Assembly: GCA_002794775.1 (NCBI GenBank)
Contig: NBAY01000007.1
Span: 992,001 to 1,056,000, forward strand
Source of the DNA: Porodaedalea pini
Lineage: Eukaryota > Basidiomycota > Agaricomycetes > Hymenochaetales > Hymenochaetaceae
Length of the DNA: 64,000 nucleotides
Reading direction: 5' to 3'
How positions within the stretch are numbered: position 1 is the stretch's first letter; each line of letters starts with the position of its first letter. A program made the translations under genes and the position numbers. This document shows, one piece after another, positions 1-11,169 of the stretch. The notes beneath the pieces are model-generated. The model was not told the origin of the DNA. It did not search any database and worked only from the letters and a program-made list of their open reading frames with translations.

Positions 1-639
1 TCATTGCATTCTAGCGAGTATCGCCGATGCAAATGCAACTTGGTCATCAATATCGATTCTACCGCACAGGGGATGAGAACGTCGATGTAGATCGCGAGAG
101 TTGGAGATGCAACGAGTGACTGGGAGTCCCTCATATGTAAGGAGAACTCAGCATCCTGTAGCTTTGCACAGGAATGATTTTAAGTGCTCGCTGATAAGTA
201 TCGATAAATGATGATTTCCTCCGAGTCGAATGATTCTGGAAGTACCAAATTATGTAGGCCCGAATGCCACTGCGAACATCCATATCGAAAGAACCAGAAT
301 TCCTTTATCGATGAAGGTTTTCGTATTTTAGCACTCTTGCGCACGTAAAGGTCTGGATGCCCACAAGAGCCCCTTTCTTTTGAGAACAAGGCTTCGGTTG
401 TTGGGAGGGGACCGGGTCATGGGAGACGTGTGTACGGTGTACATGTATGAAGCACCGAATACCAATCCTGTAAACCTTCATGTCTTCGTATATTTGGATA
501 CAGCCGGAAGTCGTTGTTCAAGCAGATAGTGGATTGTCCGATCATGAGCAATAAGTTTGAGGAAGGCTTTGAACCGGGCCAAAATAAACTTTTTGTTATG
601 TAATGTGATCACGTGTGTGATCGACGTCGACAGAATATA
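1..639. repeat. Partial third copy of the tandem repeat unit, left of the transposon
   Basis: This stretch aligns by eye with about 8480-9140 and 12014-12660. Shared landmarks are the 'gggatgagaa' block near 70, 'ggaagtcgttgttca' near 506 and a CACGTG hexamer at 610-615. The copy stops at 639, where the DDE transposon begins, and resumes at 4474. No coding sequence is supported; the short open frames have no recognisable product. In the two complete units the equivalent sequence lies 700-850 bp downstream of an orphan gene. Confidence 0.7.
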
Positions 640-666
640 CTGTATCCAAGTGTACTGAAACAACCG
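640..666 (+). repeat. Left terminal inverted repeat of the DDE transposon
   Basis: This 27-bp repeat starts right after a TA dinucleotide. It is an exact reverse complement of 4445-4471. Confidence 0.92.
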
Positions 667-956
667 TGACGCATTACGCAGGCCCGGTTGGGTTGCAATT
701 TTAGGTGGCCGTTACGCATTACGCAGGCCTGGTTTCTTTACTCCGTCGCGTAATGGAAATTTCCTTTTTGGGAAAACTCGAATTTTTCGGGAATTTTGAC
801 ATTTGGATTGCGTTAGGGACTCATTTACTGTAGTCAAAAAGCATTTTAAACAGGAAAATATATACCTACCTTTTATTTCAATCAATACAGCAAGAAATAA
901 GGACATTTATCAAGAAAATATCAAGAAATGTGCAGTAGAAGAGGAAGAAAAAGATG

Positions 957-3900
957 CTATCCCTTGTCTTCAATAGTAGGCAGTCCATATTCTCTCCAGC
1001 TCTCCCCCTTATCATTGTAAGCCCATATATCTTCTTCTTCAGCGGTAGGAATAAGTTCTGAGTTTTCTCCCTCCTTCACTTTGTCCGAGTGAGTACAATA
1101 GCAACTACAGCGACCAGGTATTTTGATCTTGAGTGCGCTCTCAATGACGGAGGAGACAGGGATGGCAGCATCATCATCATTTGGGTTGTCATAATCCTCA
1201 GGGAGTTGCTCACCTTCTGTAGCTTTGTCAATGATAATTTTCTGTTTCTTGCGCGTTGTAATCTCGTCGGATAGAATCTTGTCCTTTTCAAGATAATTTT
1301 CAAGGTCATTAAGCCACACACTGGGGTCCATAAGCTTGTCACCAGATAGATTATAGTCCTTAACAGAGCATTTTCACCAGGCCTAGAAACTTGTCAGCAA
1401 GGAAGTCGGTTATAATAATAAACTCACCATTTTGATCATTTTTTCGCCATTACTTGAGAGCATATAGTTGTAGATGTCCACCATAGCCTGTACTGAGGCG
1501 TTGCGAAGGGTAACAATTGAATTTGAGAAAGAAACATTGTCAAATGTAATTCCATTTTTGATTTGCTGTCATTGCGACTTCACAAGTTCTTCAAGGAAGG
1601 ACTGCTTGATAATATGCTTGATGACCCTCTGCAATCTGATGTCCACAGGCTGGAATATCCCTATACCTGTAACAGAGAATAGACATCAGCATTACTCTGT
1701 CTGCGTGGAGGTATGCAAATTTTTGTAAAGACAAGAACAACTCACAGTTTGCTGGCACAAAGATTGGGAAGATGTATGGGTGCTTCTCTCACAGGAAATC
1801 CAAGAAGGCCGCACTGAGGTGAATGGGATATGCATCGAGATACAAAATGGCATGTTGGTTAGATGGGAGCTTGGGGTTGTCGCATAGAACCTGGTCGTAG
1901 TGCAGCTTGAATACGAGATCCATGTACTAAAGAGAAAGAGGAAATGTTAATAATTATATGCACATTGACATAAAGTTGTTAAGAACATACCTGTCACATT
2001 GTATGCAGTGTACTATAATGGCTTTGAGGGTTTTTCTCACTTGCGGCAGCAGTAAAGTGAAAGCCAAGATGAAGCACTTCATCCATTCCTGCAGCCAACT
2101 TGTCGGGGCAGCTTTGTGTAGTCTTTCCTCCACAGACTTGCTGAAACGGGAGGAATTGCCTGTCTGCCGTGCTTGAGACACAGAGAGTGAAACTGCACTT
2201 CTCGTCCTTGCCAATGACATGTACTTGCTTTGCGCCCTTTGTCTCATATGTATGCTTGAATCCAGGAATATAAATGACTCCGGTTTGGTCCATATTAACG
2301 ACAAGCTCAGGATACACAAAGCAAATAATTAATAAATGTATTTAAATTATAATAAATATGAAACTCACTGAAAGCGGAATATCAAACGACTTGATAAGGT
2401 TGACAAGTCTGAAGAAAGCACACTCGCAGACCTCCTCAGCATTCTTTGGAATATGAGCAGCTGCTCTCATTGGGCGGCACGGTGTCATATTAAGCACACT
2501 TAAATAAAAATCACGCATGTATGTCTGCAAAGAAATATTGTTAGATGACAGATGTATGTGCAACATGAGTGATGAATAAAGACAAGAACACATTCCATGC
2601 AGATACTCACTTCGCTGCATTTGAATCCACTCCGGATGATCTCTGGTTTCCTTTCTTCAATGAGAGCGAGGATGATAGACCGACCCAAAGAGATTGATAG
2701 TGGGACACCAATACTCCTAAGGTCAGCAAGCGACATCTTAATGGCTGTAATAATATGAGGGTAGCGTGAAAGCACCCCTGCACGTCCTTTGCCAGCGAGT
2801 GAATATTGACGAGAGACATTCTCCAGTGTCACCATGTTCCACTTGCGAGGGGTTGACATTATATCTGTCCATTTCTGCATCGTCCCTTCATAAATAAGTA
2901 AGTAAAGATAATTCAGAATGAAAGTTACTGTACATACCTTTATGAAACTGTGGAAATAATGCTAGATGGTCGTGCTTGAGAGCCTTTGTAGTAGATGATG
3001 CCAAGTATCCATGCTTCATGGCAGTGGCATTGATTATATTCCACAAAAATGGGTGGTAATAGTTTGTTTTTGTGTGCTTTTGCTCAAAGATGCCACCATT
3101 CTTGCCGTTTCATTTAGCCTTCCAACCACCAGTTGCTTGATGGGATACAGTCACAATGTCAACATTACCTCCTGATGACTGACCAGAGCTGTCTGGGACA
3201 AGTCTAAACTAGAAAACAGAATATTCATTAGTACAACAGTCGTTTAGGGCATTTACTCAGGAACAGGTGGAAATCGCAAGCCAAGTGCCCGAAAATGAAA
3301 TATTGGATATGTTTAAAATATTATAAACAACTCACAGGGGGTGCTCCATTTTTATTCCCACTTTCCGCTCTCTTGGAAGCACGGTACTTCAAATTTTGGA
3401 GTCAAGCTTGCTCCTGAATCTTAGCTTCCTTCTCTGCTCTCTTATCCTCATTACACGCCTTCCAGATGACCTGCCTGTCATGAATACAGTCAAAGGCTTG
3501 CTTTGCCTGTTGTTGTGCGACCTCCTTAGACACCTTTTCAAAGCCGAGAGTGCCTTGCCGCAAGGATTTACTTGAAGTTGCCGTTACATCCTGAGATTGA
3601 GTTTGAACAGAAGCAGAGGTGAAGGAAGAACTCAAAGGAGCAGGGAGTTCAGTCACTTCATCATCTGAGTCAACCAAGTGGATGCGAGTCGAGCTAGCTG
3701 CCCGAAAGTGCTTTGCAGCTGTGTGTGCTGCGTCGGGATGTTCAAGCACACGCGGCTTTCTGTATACAGTTCTGATCAGCAATGATCTGCATATTATAAT
3801 AAATATAGCTTACTTTGGAGGCCGCCTACCACCTGCATCCTTCACGGCAGCGGTGATATGGCTTATCCATATATCATCAATTAATTTTTGATATGTCTCG

Positions 3901-4232
3901 TCCACTCCCTTTACGGCCTGCTTCAGCATTGTAATTAAAGCTGGGAAGTTCGGCAACTGGTACTTTATAACTAAAGAACCTTCATTGGCATGTAAATGCC
4001 TCTGAAAATATGTTTCTAGACATCTGTTGAGAGCCATCCAAGGGCCTCCATCCTCCAAGTCATCTTTGTCAAGGGAAAAGAAAAATAATGATTCCAGGGG
4101 CTCATCGGGCAAATCAGAGCGAAGATTCTGAAGAAGAATGTCGAGATATTCAATTTTGCTGATTATAGTAGCGGTTCCTAGTGGTAGTTCCGGTTTCTTT
4201 TTCTTATCCTTGGGTAGCTGGAATGCAAACAT
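957..4232 (-). pseudogene. DDE-1 (pogo/Tc1-like) transposase, multi-exon, several in-frame TGA stops
   Basis: Read on the minus strand, blocks follow the order of the large DDE-1 (PF03184-type) proteins common in Agaricomycetes. They are an N-terminal region (4232-3810), a Lys/Glu-rich linker (3782-3402), a helical DNA-binding region (about 2880-2607, with LENVSRQYSL), the catalytic core with NMDQTG (about 2300), LDAYPIH (about 1830) and PVDIRLQR (about 1610) supplying the three acidic residues, and an acidic C-terminal block (1331-957). Probable introns separate them. In-frame TGA stops fall at 3402-3404, 3111-3113, 1789-1791 and 1569-1571. The family identification is firm; exact exon limits are not. 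Confidence 0.82.
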
Positions 4233-4444
4233 ATAGTGAGAGTGAAGGGGGAATTGCTCTCATATTTTCAAAATTTTTGCTCTGATACTCTTTGCATTCA
4301 AGCTGTCAATCATCAATTGAAATTCTATAGATGTGTATTCCGACTACCAAAACTATATGCTGGTTGCTAAATCGGGTTGCGTTACGCATGACGCGGGGCC
4401 GGTTGCTTTACTCGTACCCGAATGCGCGCGTTACGCTCCAGGCC

Positions 4445-4471
4445 CGGTTGTTTCAGTACACTTGGATACAG
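4445..4471 (-). repeat. Right terminal inverted repeat of the DDE transposon
   Basis: This is an exact reverse complement of 640-666 and is followed by the target-site TA at 4472-4473. Confidence 0.92.
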
Positions 4472-4473
4472 TA

Positions 4474-6129
4474 GACTCAAAAAGCCGCGCCATTCAGCAT
4501 CATTGCTCAAGTCATTCTCTATTGCAGTATTGACTCGCCCTTGCTGGTTTCTTGCATTCTAGTAACGTTCGTAGAGATTTTTTCTCAAATGCTACTAACA
4601 CCTCTACTCCGTGGAAGCAGGTCTGTTTGTTCTGCGCTCACAATACAGCTTTCCTTGAGCCTTCCTTTGGTTACTGTTGTGCTAAGAGCCGATTTCTGTC
4701 GAGACCGCGACGAGCGTGTTATGAAGATGGCGCACTCGAAATCGTCGCTATACGCACGGAACCGGCCCAACAATGATAACCCGGCTTAAGCACTAACCTT
4801 GAGCAGTTCGTGCAGGGTTTGTCTAAGGCTTCCTTTTGCATATCACACTTCGAACTTTATTTATGTCGATATCGCCTGTGCACCATCGACGTCGTACTAG
4901 CTCTCCATACCTTTGACTCCCTGTCTTTACTTATTTCGCCTCTGAATCCATCCCCCGCTTTCAAGCCTGCACACACTTCTCAAGATCCTCGCGATATCCC
5001 ACACTACTCAGGGCCTGTTCGGACACAATTTTATCTTCCTGGTAACGGCCTGGTAACGCAGTGTAGTTAGTATCGATGAGCTTAGGATGCGGATGCGGGT
5101 ATGCGTGGGATTCCTGGAAAAAGTGTCTGCGTTAAAAGCCTGTGCAGGCCCACTGGACCGCCAGTCAAGAAATAAACCGTGCGCTCGGTGTCTCGCTCGA
5201 TGCGATGATGCACTACATGGACGCAATCTCGACTCGCGAGGCCCTGAAGAGGGTCGATGGAGCTGTAAATATGCGCTAAGGTGGAGCCGGCTACAGTCGA
5301 CTTATTCAGTCGTTACTACAGCCCCTCAGGCCCTTCCCCTTCCTTCTGCACCACGCACGTCCTTTGCGTGATCTCAACTACCAATTATATCAAGATTTAC
5401 TCCCGCTTCCGCCCCCGGTCCACCTAACGATCTCCTCATCCCTCTCATCCGTCCAACCCCTGACGGTAAACTGTTCACTGCCGAAAGCCAATGTCCCATT
5501 TCTCTGCTCTTTTCGATTTCCATCCATATTTCCACGTCACTTATTTTGGTTGTGCCGTCAAACTGCTCTCTCGTTCTTTTATCATCTACATCTCGCCTCT
5601 GAGATTTCAATACATAAGCATTTATCTTACTTGGTTTTCGGTGGTGTACCTGACTGGACAATCAAGGATTTAACTCGGCTTGCCAAAGGGCGATTGCCCG
5701 TTGACAAGAAGAGACTGGAACAAAAGTTTGAAGTGCTCATGCGATGCATGCCCAACACATGAAGTCAATATTAATGGTGTGATGCTTTGTGATAACTGAC
5801 TACATAGTCAATTTAAGCAGCTAGGCCTATTATTTGTTGCATTGAGATTTTAAGGACCTCAAACACAACTTCCTCATAAATCCCGCATGCCTCCGACGTC
5901 CATCTTTGACATCCATATGTACGAAATGTTGTCTAGCGCTTTCAGTTCAATTTGTATAGTATCTATGTTACTGCTGATCTACAATGCACAGTCCATGCGC
6001 TTGAATTCTCCAGCCTCACAGACGACATACAATATATCGTGTGACAACATATTATTGATTAGATCACGTAGCATGTCTGCACGCATCATCTCAGATTCTC
6101 AGGACTCTCCGATACCCCGCTGAAGCCAT
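4474..6129. other. Repeat-unit remainder and gene-poor sequence
   Basis: The first 300 bp or so continue the interrupted repeat: 'cgacgagcgtgt' near 4709 matches 'cgtcgagcgtgt' near 9299. At about 5008 a 'gggcctgttcgg' motif resembles the end of the inverted-repeat element at 35.8-36.6 kb, but no partner end was found. The remaining open frames (for example 5364-5762) have no family resemblance or supporting context. No gene is called. Confidence 0.5.
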
Positions 6130-6728
6130 CAAGCCGTCCGTCGATGAGTGTTAATGGCTAGAAAGTCGAGTGTCAGGCGTGGATCATAGGCGGAGAGCAA
6201 CCACATACATACAACACTACCAAGCAGAGACTAGGACTATGAATGAATGAATATCCAGTAAACACATCACAGCCAACCGTTCCGAAGCAAGACGTTCCGA
6301 GCTCTTCCGGGAACGAGCGTGAAGAAAATGCCTACCGAAAGGCTACGCGCATAAAGTTCGAGACCAGTTCGGGGAATTTGCACGCCAGAGGGGAGGGGAA
6401 GGCTGCGCATCACTTTCCGTTCCACATAGCATTCATCCTTAACCGCCTGATACACGAGGCGATTGCGCGTCAGTCCAAACTATGGATACCGGGTGAGATC
6501 GAATGAATTGAATGCACACCAGCCTCACGGAGCACGACAAGTCGTAACTGATACACATGTTCTCTGCATGAAAAAAAAAAAACACGTGTCATCCACGAAC
6601 GTAGAATGCCTGTGCAATATTGAGCAGAATGACATGAGAAATTAAATTAAATTAAGTGGGTTAGAGTTAATGAAGAAAACGTGTGGGGCATGCGCATCCG
6701 TGAGCTGAGTCACGTCAAATGCGCCAGC

Positions 6729-6842
6729 AGTATAAAGCGGTTTCGTGGCTCACTATTCTGCCCAGCTCTCAAGCCACTTCTCAGCCACGATCAAATCCAA
6801 CCAGTTCAACCAATACACGTGCCACCGCAGTATAAAGTGGTT
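6729..6842 (+). promoter_or_regulatory. Doubled TATA motif upstream of orphan gene A
   Basis: Two TATAAA boxes (6731-6736 and 6831-6836) each sit in the near-identical frame gcagTATAAAgYgg. The second lies 73 bp before the ATG at 6904, a normal distance for a fungal core promoter. The same arrangement precedes the paralogue at 10273. Confidence 0.6.
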
Positions 6843-6903
6843 CGTAATGAGCTTTCTCTTCTGTCCTTCAACAACCATTGACCAGCGCCCCCCTTTCTTT
6901 CCG

Positions 6904-7785
6904 ATGGCATTCTTCGTACCTCCCCCAGCGCCTCGAATGGGTAGAATATCGCTCCCAACAGTAACGTCGCCAGACTGGCGCACGACACGCCATACCCACG
7001 TCGACGCGACGCCGCTGCGGCTGGACAACCCACCCCCAGTAGACGAAGCTACTCAACACAATGCTCTAGCTCTGTTTTTCGAGCCCGAGCCCGTGATTAG
7101 CCTTCATTCTCCCCCTCAGCCACAACAACCTGTGCTCGATGTAGGCATAATGCAACATCCGTCCAATCATGTCAATACACTCCAGCCGGTCTCCTCCACC
7201 GGTTCCACATCGCGTGGACGACGCTTCCAGGGAGAACATCCGTTCTTCCTGGAAAACCTTCACAACAACACAGGGGATGCGCAAGCATCTCCACAACACG
7301 AGCGAGACACCGTTAAAGACAGCCCCATCGATGCGGCTGTGAAGATGATTCAGGAAGCTGGATCCTACACCAAGGCCACGGCCTTCCGCACTGCTCGGAC
7401 GCTCCTCGCCGACATCGAGCAGGGGAAAAAAGGGAAGAAAGAAGTGCACGATGACATAGCCTTTCTTCTCATCAACGTCTTCAAACGCGTGAGTATCCTC
7501 CTCGCTGCTTTCGGCAATGCGTAATCCAATAGTCGATGATTTATCCAGTACCCATATGCCAACCTTGCGGGTGCATCGCTGGCATTCCATCTCGTTGTCG
7601 CTTTAAGCCGTATGGACATCATGCAGAGCTATGACGTAGTACATGCTGCCAATGAGTTGTTTAAGATGGGGAATCACGACGGCTGCAGGTTGATTCTGCG
7701 ATTGATATTCGATAATCCCGGTATTGGCCTCACCGATAGCGAGGGCGGTATGCTTGCGGGTCTTGCATTGGATTTACGCCTGTAG
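6904..7785 (+). CDS. Orphan protein A, tandem paralogue (two exons)
   Basis: Exons 6904-7488 and 7549-7785 with a 60-bp GTGAGT...CAG intron give 273 residues. The N-terminal two thirds are rich in Pro, His, Ser and Thr and look disordered. The last 100 or so residues look helical, and exon 2 contains MQSYD and DGCRLILRLIF. It is paralogous to the 10273-11169 protein: both start MAFF-PP-APRM, share the block DAQASP, and keep the intron at the same codon. An upstream in-frame ATG at 6745 lies before the proximal TATA box, so 6904 is preferred. There is no signal peptide, membrane segment or known domain that I recognise, and the function is unknown. Conservation of frame and splice sites between diverged copies argues that it is a real gene. 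Confidence 0.65.
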
Positions 7786-9539
7786 CTGTAGAAGGGGAAC
7801 ACAGAGGTCGACGTGAGGTTTTATCTATCCATTTCATTCAGCAGAAAGTTGACAACGAACTCACCCAGTCCATGCTGTCGCACCTCTGATTCGGCACGCA
7901 CAACTCCTGGAAGCGTGTCCGCGCCACGACTGACAGCGAAAGTACGCGACAAGTTGTATGGCGTTGAGTAAATAGTTAACTTAAAGACAATTTCCGCATG
8001 TTGTCTTCTATGGATTCTCAATTATCTGTTTCGATACCAACAAAATGTTATTTCTGCGAGCTTACCAAAACCATCACAATACCATCGCGTGCGCAACACC
8101 TACTGAACCTGGGGACTTTCCGTCAAAATGCCACATCCCAATATGCAACGCAAGGGCCGACAATGATAAGGTCTTGTCTTAGATCAGAACAACAATTATA
8201 TTGTGTCGCTGTATCGAAAGTGTAAGCTGCAAACCGATAGTGCTCGCGACGACGTGTCTAACATTAAAGAGTGGGGCTAATGATTAGCAGCTATGTCAGA
8301 TATCAAAGCGATAAAGGACTTACTGAGCTATCGATTAGAGCTTAGTCGGCCTTCAACGAGTACAAGAGGGCGCTCTCGCCATCCGAGCTGATGATGAACC
8401 AGATGACGAGGCGCAAGGAAGATCAAGTACCTGGTGCTTGGACAGCGAGATCTAGCTAAAGTCGTCAGCATGATACAACGATGAAAGAACCTTCTGACCA
8501 CAGATTGACAGCTTCGACCAGCACGGGAAAAGGTCATGGCACATGTCGATGTCAGGCATTGAAGATCTTTTGGCAGGCGTCTCGCACAAGAAAGAGGGTA
8601 TCGATGTGGAACGCGAGAACTGGCGATGGAACGAGTGAGCGAGAGTCCTTCATGCAATTTAGAGAGAAGAAACACTTGTCGGTTTGTAACTTTGACACAA
8701 CTGAATTTAAGTACTCGCTGAAAAATATTGATAAATATGAATTTCTTGAGCCGAGCGATTCTGGAACTATCAAAAACTTCAGACCCCAATGCCACCACGA
8801 ACATCCGTACCGGACAACCTAAATTCCTTTTATCGATAACGAAATCCGTGTCTTGCGCACGGATGTCTCGTAAGTATGTCCTTTGTGGAAACTCCGGATA
8901 TTAGGAGCCCGGGTCGTGGAGACGCGTATGCATAGTGAAGAATGCCAATCCTGAAAACAATCGCGTCTCCCGATATAGAGATATACATGTAGAGAGTATT
9001 CTAGCTGGAAGTCGTTGTTCATGCAGATACAAGACTGGATGATCAGAAGCAAGAAGTTTTGAGGAAGGGTTTGAGCCTTGAATAGCGACTAAAATAGACT
9101 TTACAGCATATGTATGTACAATAATTCTCACGTGAGTGATCGATACGCCAATCTACACATATAGAAACAAATCGATCGCACTCGCTCATTTGAAAACCTG
9201 AATCATTTGTTGGCTTTGAAATGTACTCGCGAGCTAACTTGCTTGAGTCTGTCTCAAGTGTTGTGGCGAGTGTCAACATTTATTTGTTGTTGAGACAGCG
9301 TCGAGCGTGTCACGTCCACGAGATGATCGCTATGCGCAGACAATGATCTTGGCTCGCCCACAGCGAATCAAATCACGAAACAGACATTTATCGTCAACCT
9401 GCTTGCGCGTAACACTATAACGGAGCAGACTAACCCTGGCGCGTAATACTTTAAATATCACTAGTACTGATCGGATCAAGCACCATGCGTATTTATGCCA
9501 GCTGTGAACTCCCTATACTCTACGCCTGTTGCTTATCAG
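7786..9539. other. Non-coding part of repeat unit 1
   Basis: About 1.7 kb with only short open frames. It aligns with 11170-12665, and its right half with 1-639. It carries a CACGTG hexamer at 9129-9134 that is conserved in all three copies. No gene is supported. Confidence 0.5.
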
Positions 9540-10129
9540 GTTGTGCGTCGACGAGTGCTGGAGGCCGTAAATTCGAGTGTCAGGCGTGTGGACGATAGAT
9601 GGAGAGGAGATGCGCAGATGCGCAGATCACCGCCAAGCAGGGACTACGATTAGCACAATAAATTCAGCTCTGACAACCACCAAGAGCACCGAAACAGTGT
9701 CATCTGAAGTGTGAACAGGCGAAGAGCCTATAGAAGGCTATGGCACGCTGACCGAAGCCAAAGGGGAAAGTGCGCTCCAGAGGTAGACTAAGGATCACTT
9801 TTCGTTTCGCACAGCATTCCTGCTTGAACAATTCCTGACCGCCTGATGCACGAGCATCAGTTTCAGCTGTGGCCGGCGGAGGAAGCCGAAGTGAATTGAT
9901 TTACGCACCAATCTCATGAAGCACGATACCTCATAGCTGTCACACAAGTTCTCTGCATGGAAAGAAAATACGGGTGTCATCCATGAGCCTAGCAGACACT
10001 GAATACCTGCGCAATACTGAGTAGAGTGTCATGAGGAATAAAATGAGACAAAAGCATGTTATAGTTAATGACAAAAATGTGAGGGGCATGCGTATCTGTG
10101 TGCTGAGTCACGTCGCGACACGCCAGCAG

Positions 10130-10205
10130 TATAACTATAAAGTGGTTTCGTGGCCCTCCAGCTTTCCGGCCATCTCCCACACGCGTGCCACCGCAGTATA
10201 AAGTG
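10130..10205 (+). promoter_or_regulatory. Doubled TATA motif upstream of orphan gene B
   Basis: TATAAA boxes at 10136-10141 and 10197-10202 lie in the same sequence frame as those of gene A. The proximal box is 76 bp before the ATG at 10273. Confidence 0.6.
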
Positions 10206-10272
10206 GTTCGCGGTAAACCATCTCTCTTGTCCTCCAACTTCCATTAACTACTTCCACCCGTCCCTCCTACGG

Positions 10273-11169
10273 ATGGCATTCTTCCCAGCTCCCTCGGCGC
10301 CTCGAATGCGAACCATATCACTCCCACCCGCGATGTCAACTAACTGGCACACGACGGACGATGACTATACCTATGTCGACACACCGCCGCCCGGCCAGAA
10401 TCAGTGGCTAAACAGCCCTCGCTCCGTAGACGACACTACTGGGCATAATGCTCTGGTCCTTTTCCTAGAGCCGCCGCCCGAGATTGGTCTTCCTCCTCCG
10501 GCTCAGCCATTCCCACCTGAGCTCGAACAACATTCCACAGTCGACACTCCCCAGCCGGTCTCCCCCACCGGTCCCACAAGGCATGGACGACACTTCCAGG
10601 AGGAGCAACCATCCTTCCTGGAAACAAACAACAACCACAGAGGGGATGCGCAAGCATCTCCACCTCACGAGTGGAACACTCACTACGGCAGCCCCATCAA
10701 TGTGGCTGTCGAACGAGTCCAGGAAGCTGGACCCCCCGCAAGGCTCACAGCCTTAGAGACCACGCGCCCATTTCGCGCCACGACTATCCAACGGGAACAA
10801 TTGAGTGCCCTTAGGGAAGAGGCAGAGGGTCGTGTGGCCGCCCTTGCCCTTTTCACCCTTCTCCATGTCTTCAGACGCGTAAGCATCCTCCTCTTTACTT
10901 CTGTCAACATGCCATCTAATGATTAACGGTGTATCCAGAACCCGTATGCGAACATCCAGGAGGCACTGGAAGCGTTCGATATTGTCACAACACTCATACA
11001 TGAACGTATCATGCAGAGCCTCGATCTCGTAGGCGCAGCCTGGCTGCTTTTCGTGGGAGGAAATATCGATGGCTGCAGGCTACTTATTCCGTTGACTTTC
11101 GGTGATACCAATATCGACCTCACCGAAGGAGATATTCGTATATTAGTGGATTTAGCGTCATACCTTTAG
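10273..11169 (+). CDS. Orphan protein B, tandem paralogue (two exons)
   Basis: Exons 10273-10878 and 10939-11169 with a 60-bp GTAAGC...CAG intron give 278 residues. It is the paralogue of 6904-7785 with the same layout: a Pro/His/Thr-rich N-terminal region, a more ordered C-terminal region, and an intron after the same Arg codon. Exon 2 keeps the motif DGCRLL and the Asp/Leu/Thr-rich end. Divergence between the copies is considerable, yet both frames and splice sites are intact, which suggests constraint. No domain was recognised and no function is proposed. Confidence 0.65.

Larger units (their letters stand above)
640..4471 (-). mobile_element. Tc1/mariner-superfamily DDE DNA transposon, complete ends, mutated transposase
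   Basis: The element is 3832 bp. It has perfect 27-bp terminal inverted repeats at 640-666 and 4445-4471 (starting CTGTATCCAAGTG) and is flanked on both sides by TA (638-639 and 4472-4473), the target duplication of this superfamily. Subterminal copies of a 'gttacgcat(t/g)acgc' motif occur inside both ends (about 667-735 and 4380-4445). It interrupts a repeat unit whose other copies lack it, which confirms the insertion. The encoded transposase (minus strand) carries several in-frame stops, so this copy looks non-autonomous, although its ends remain intact. Confidence 0.92.
6130..9360. repeat. Tandem repeat unit 1 with orphan gene A
   Basis: A unit of about 3.2 kb that aligns along its whole length with 9540-12665. 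Upstream both share a 'cgagtgtcaggcgtg' block (near 6166 and 9577), then doubled TATA motifs, an orphan gene, and a long non-coding 3' part. That 3' part shares 'ggggctaatgattagcagc' (near 8273 and 11700). The copies are diverged and contain indels, so the duplication is not recent. Confidence 0.75.

Noticed and set aside
5364..5762. 132-codon plus-strand open frame
   Set aside because: Pyrimidine-rich translation with no family likeness and no conserved neighbours.
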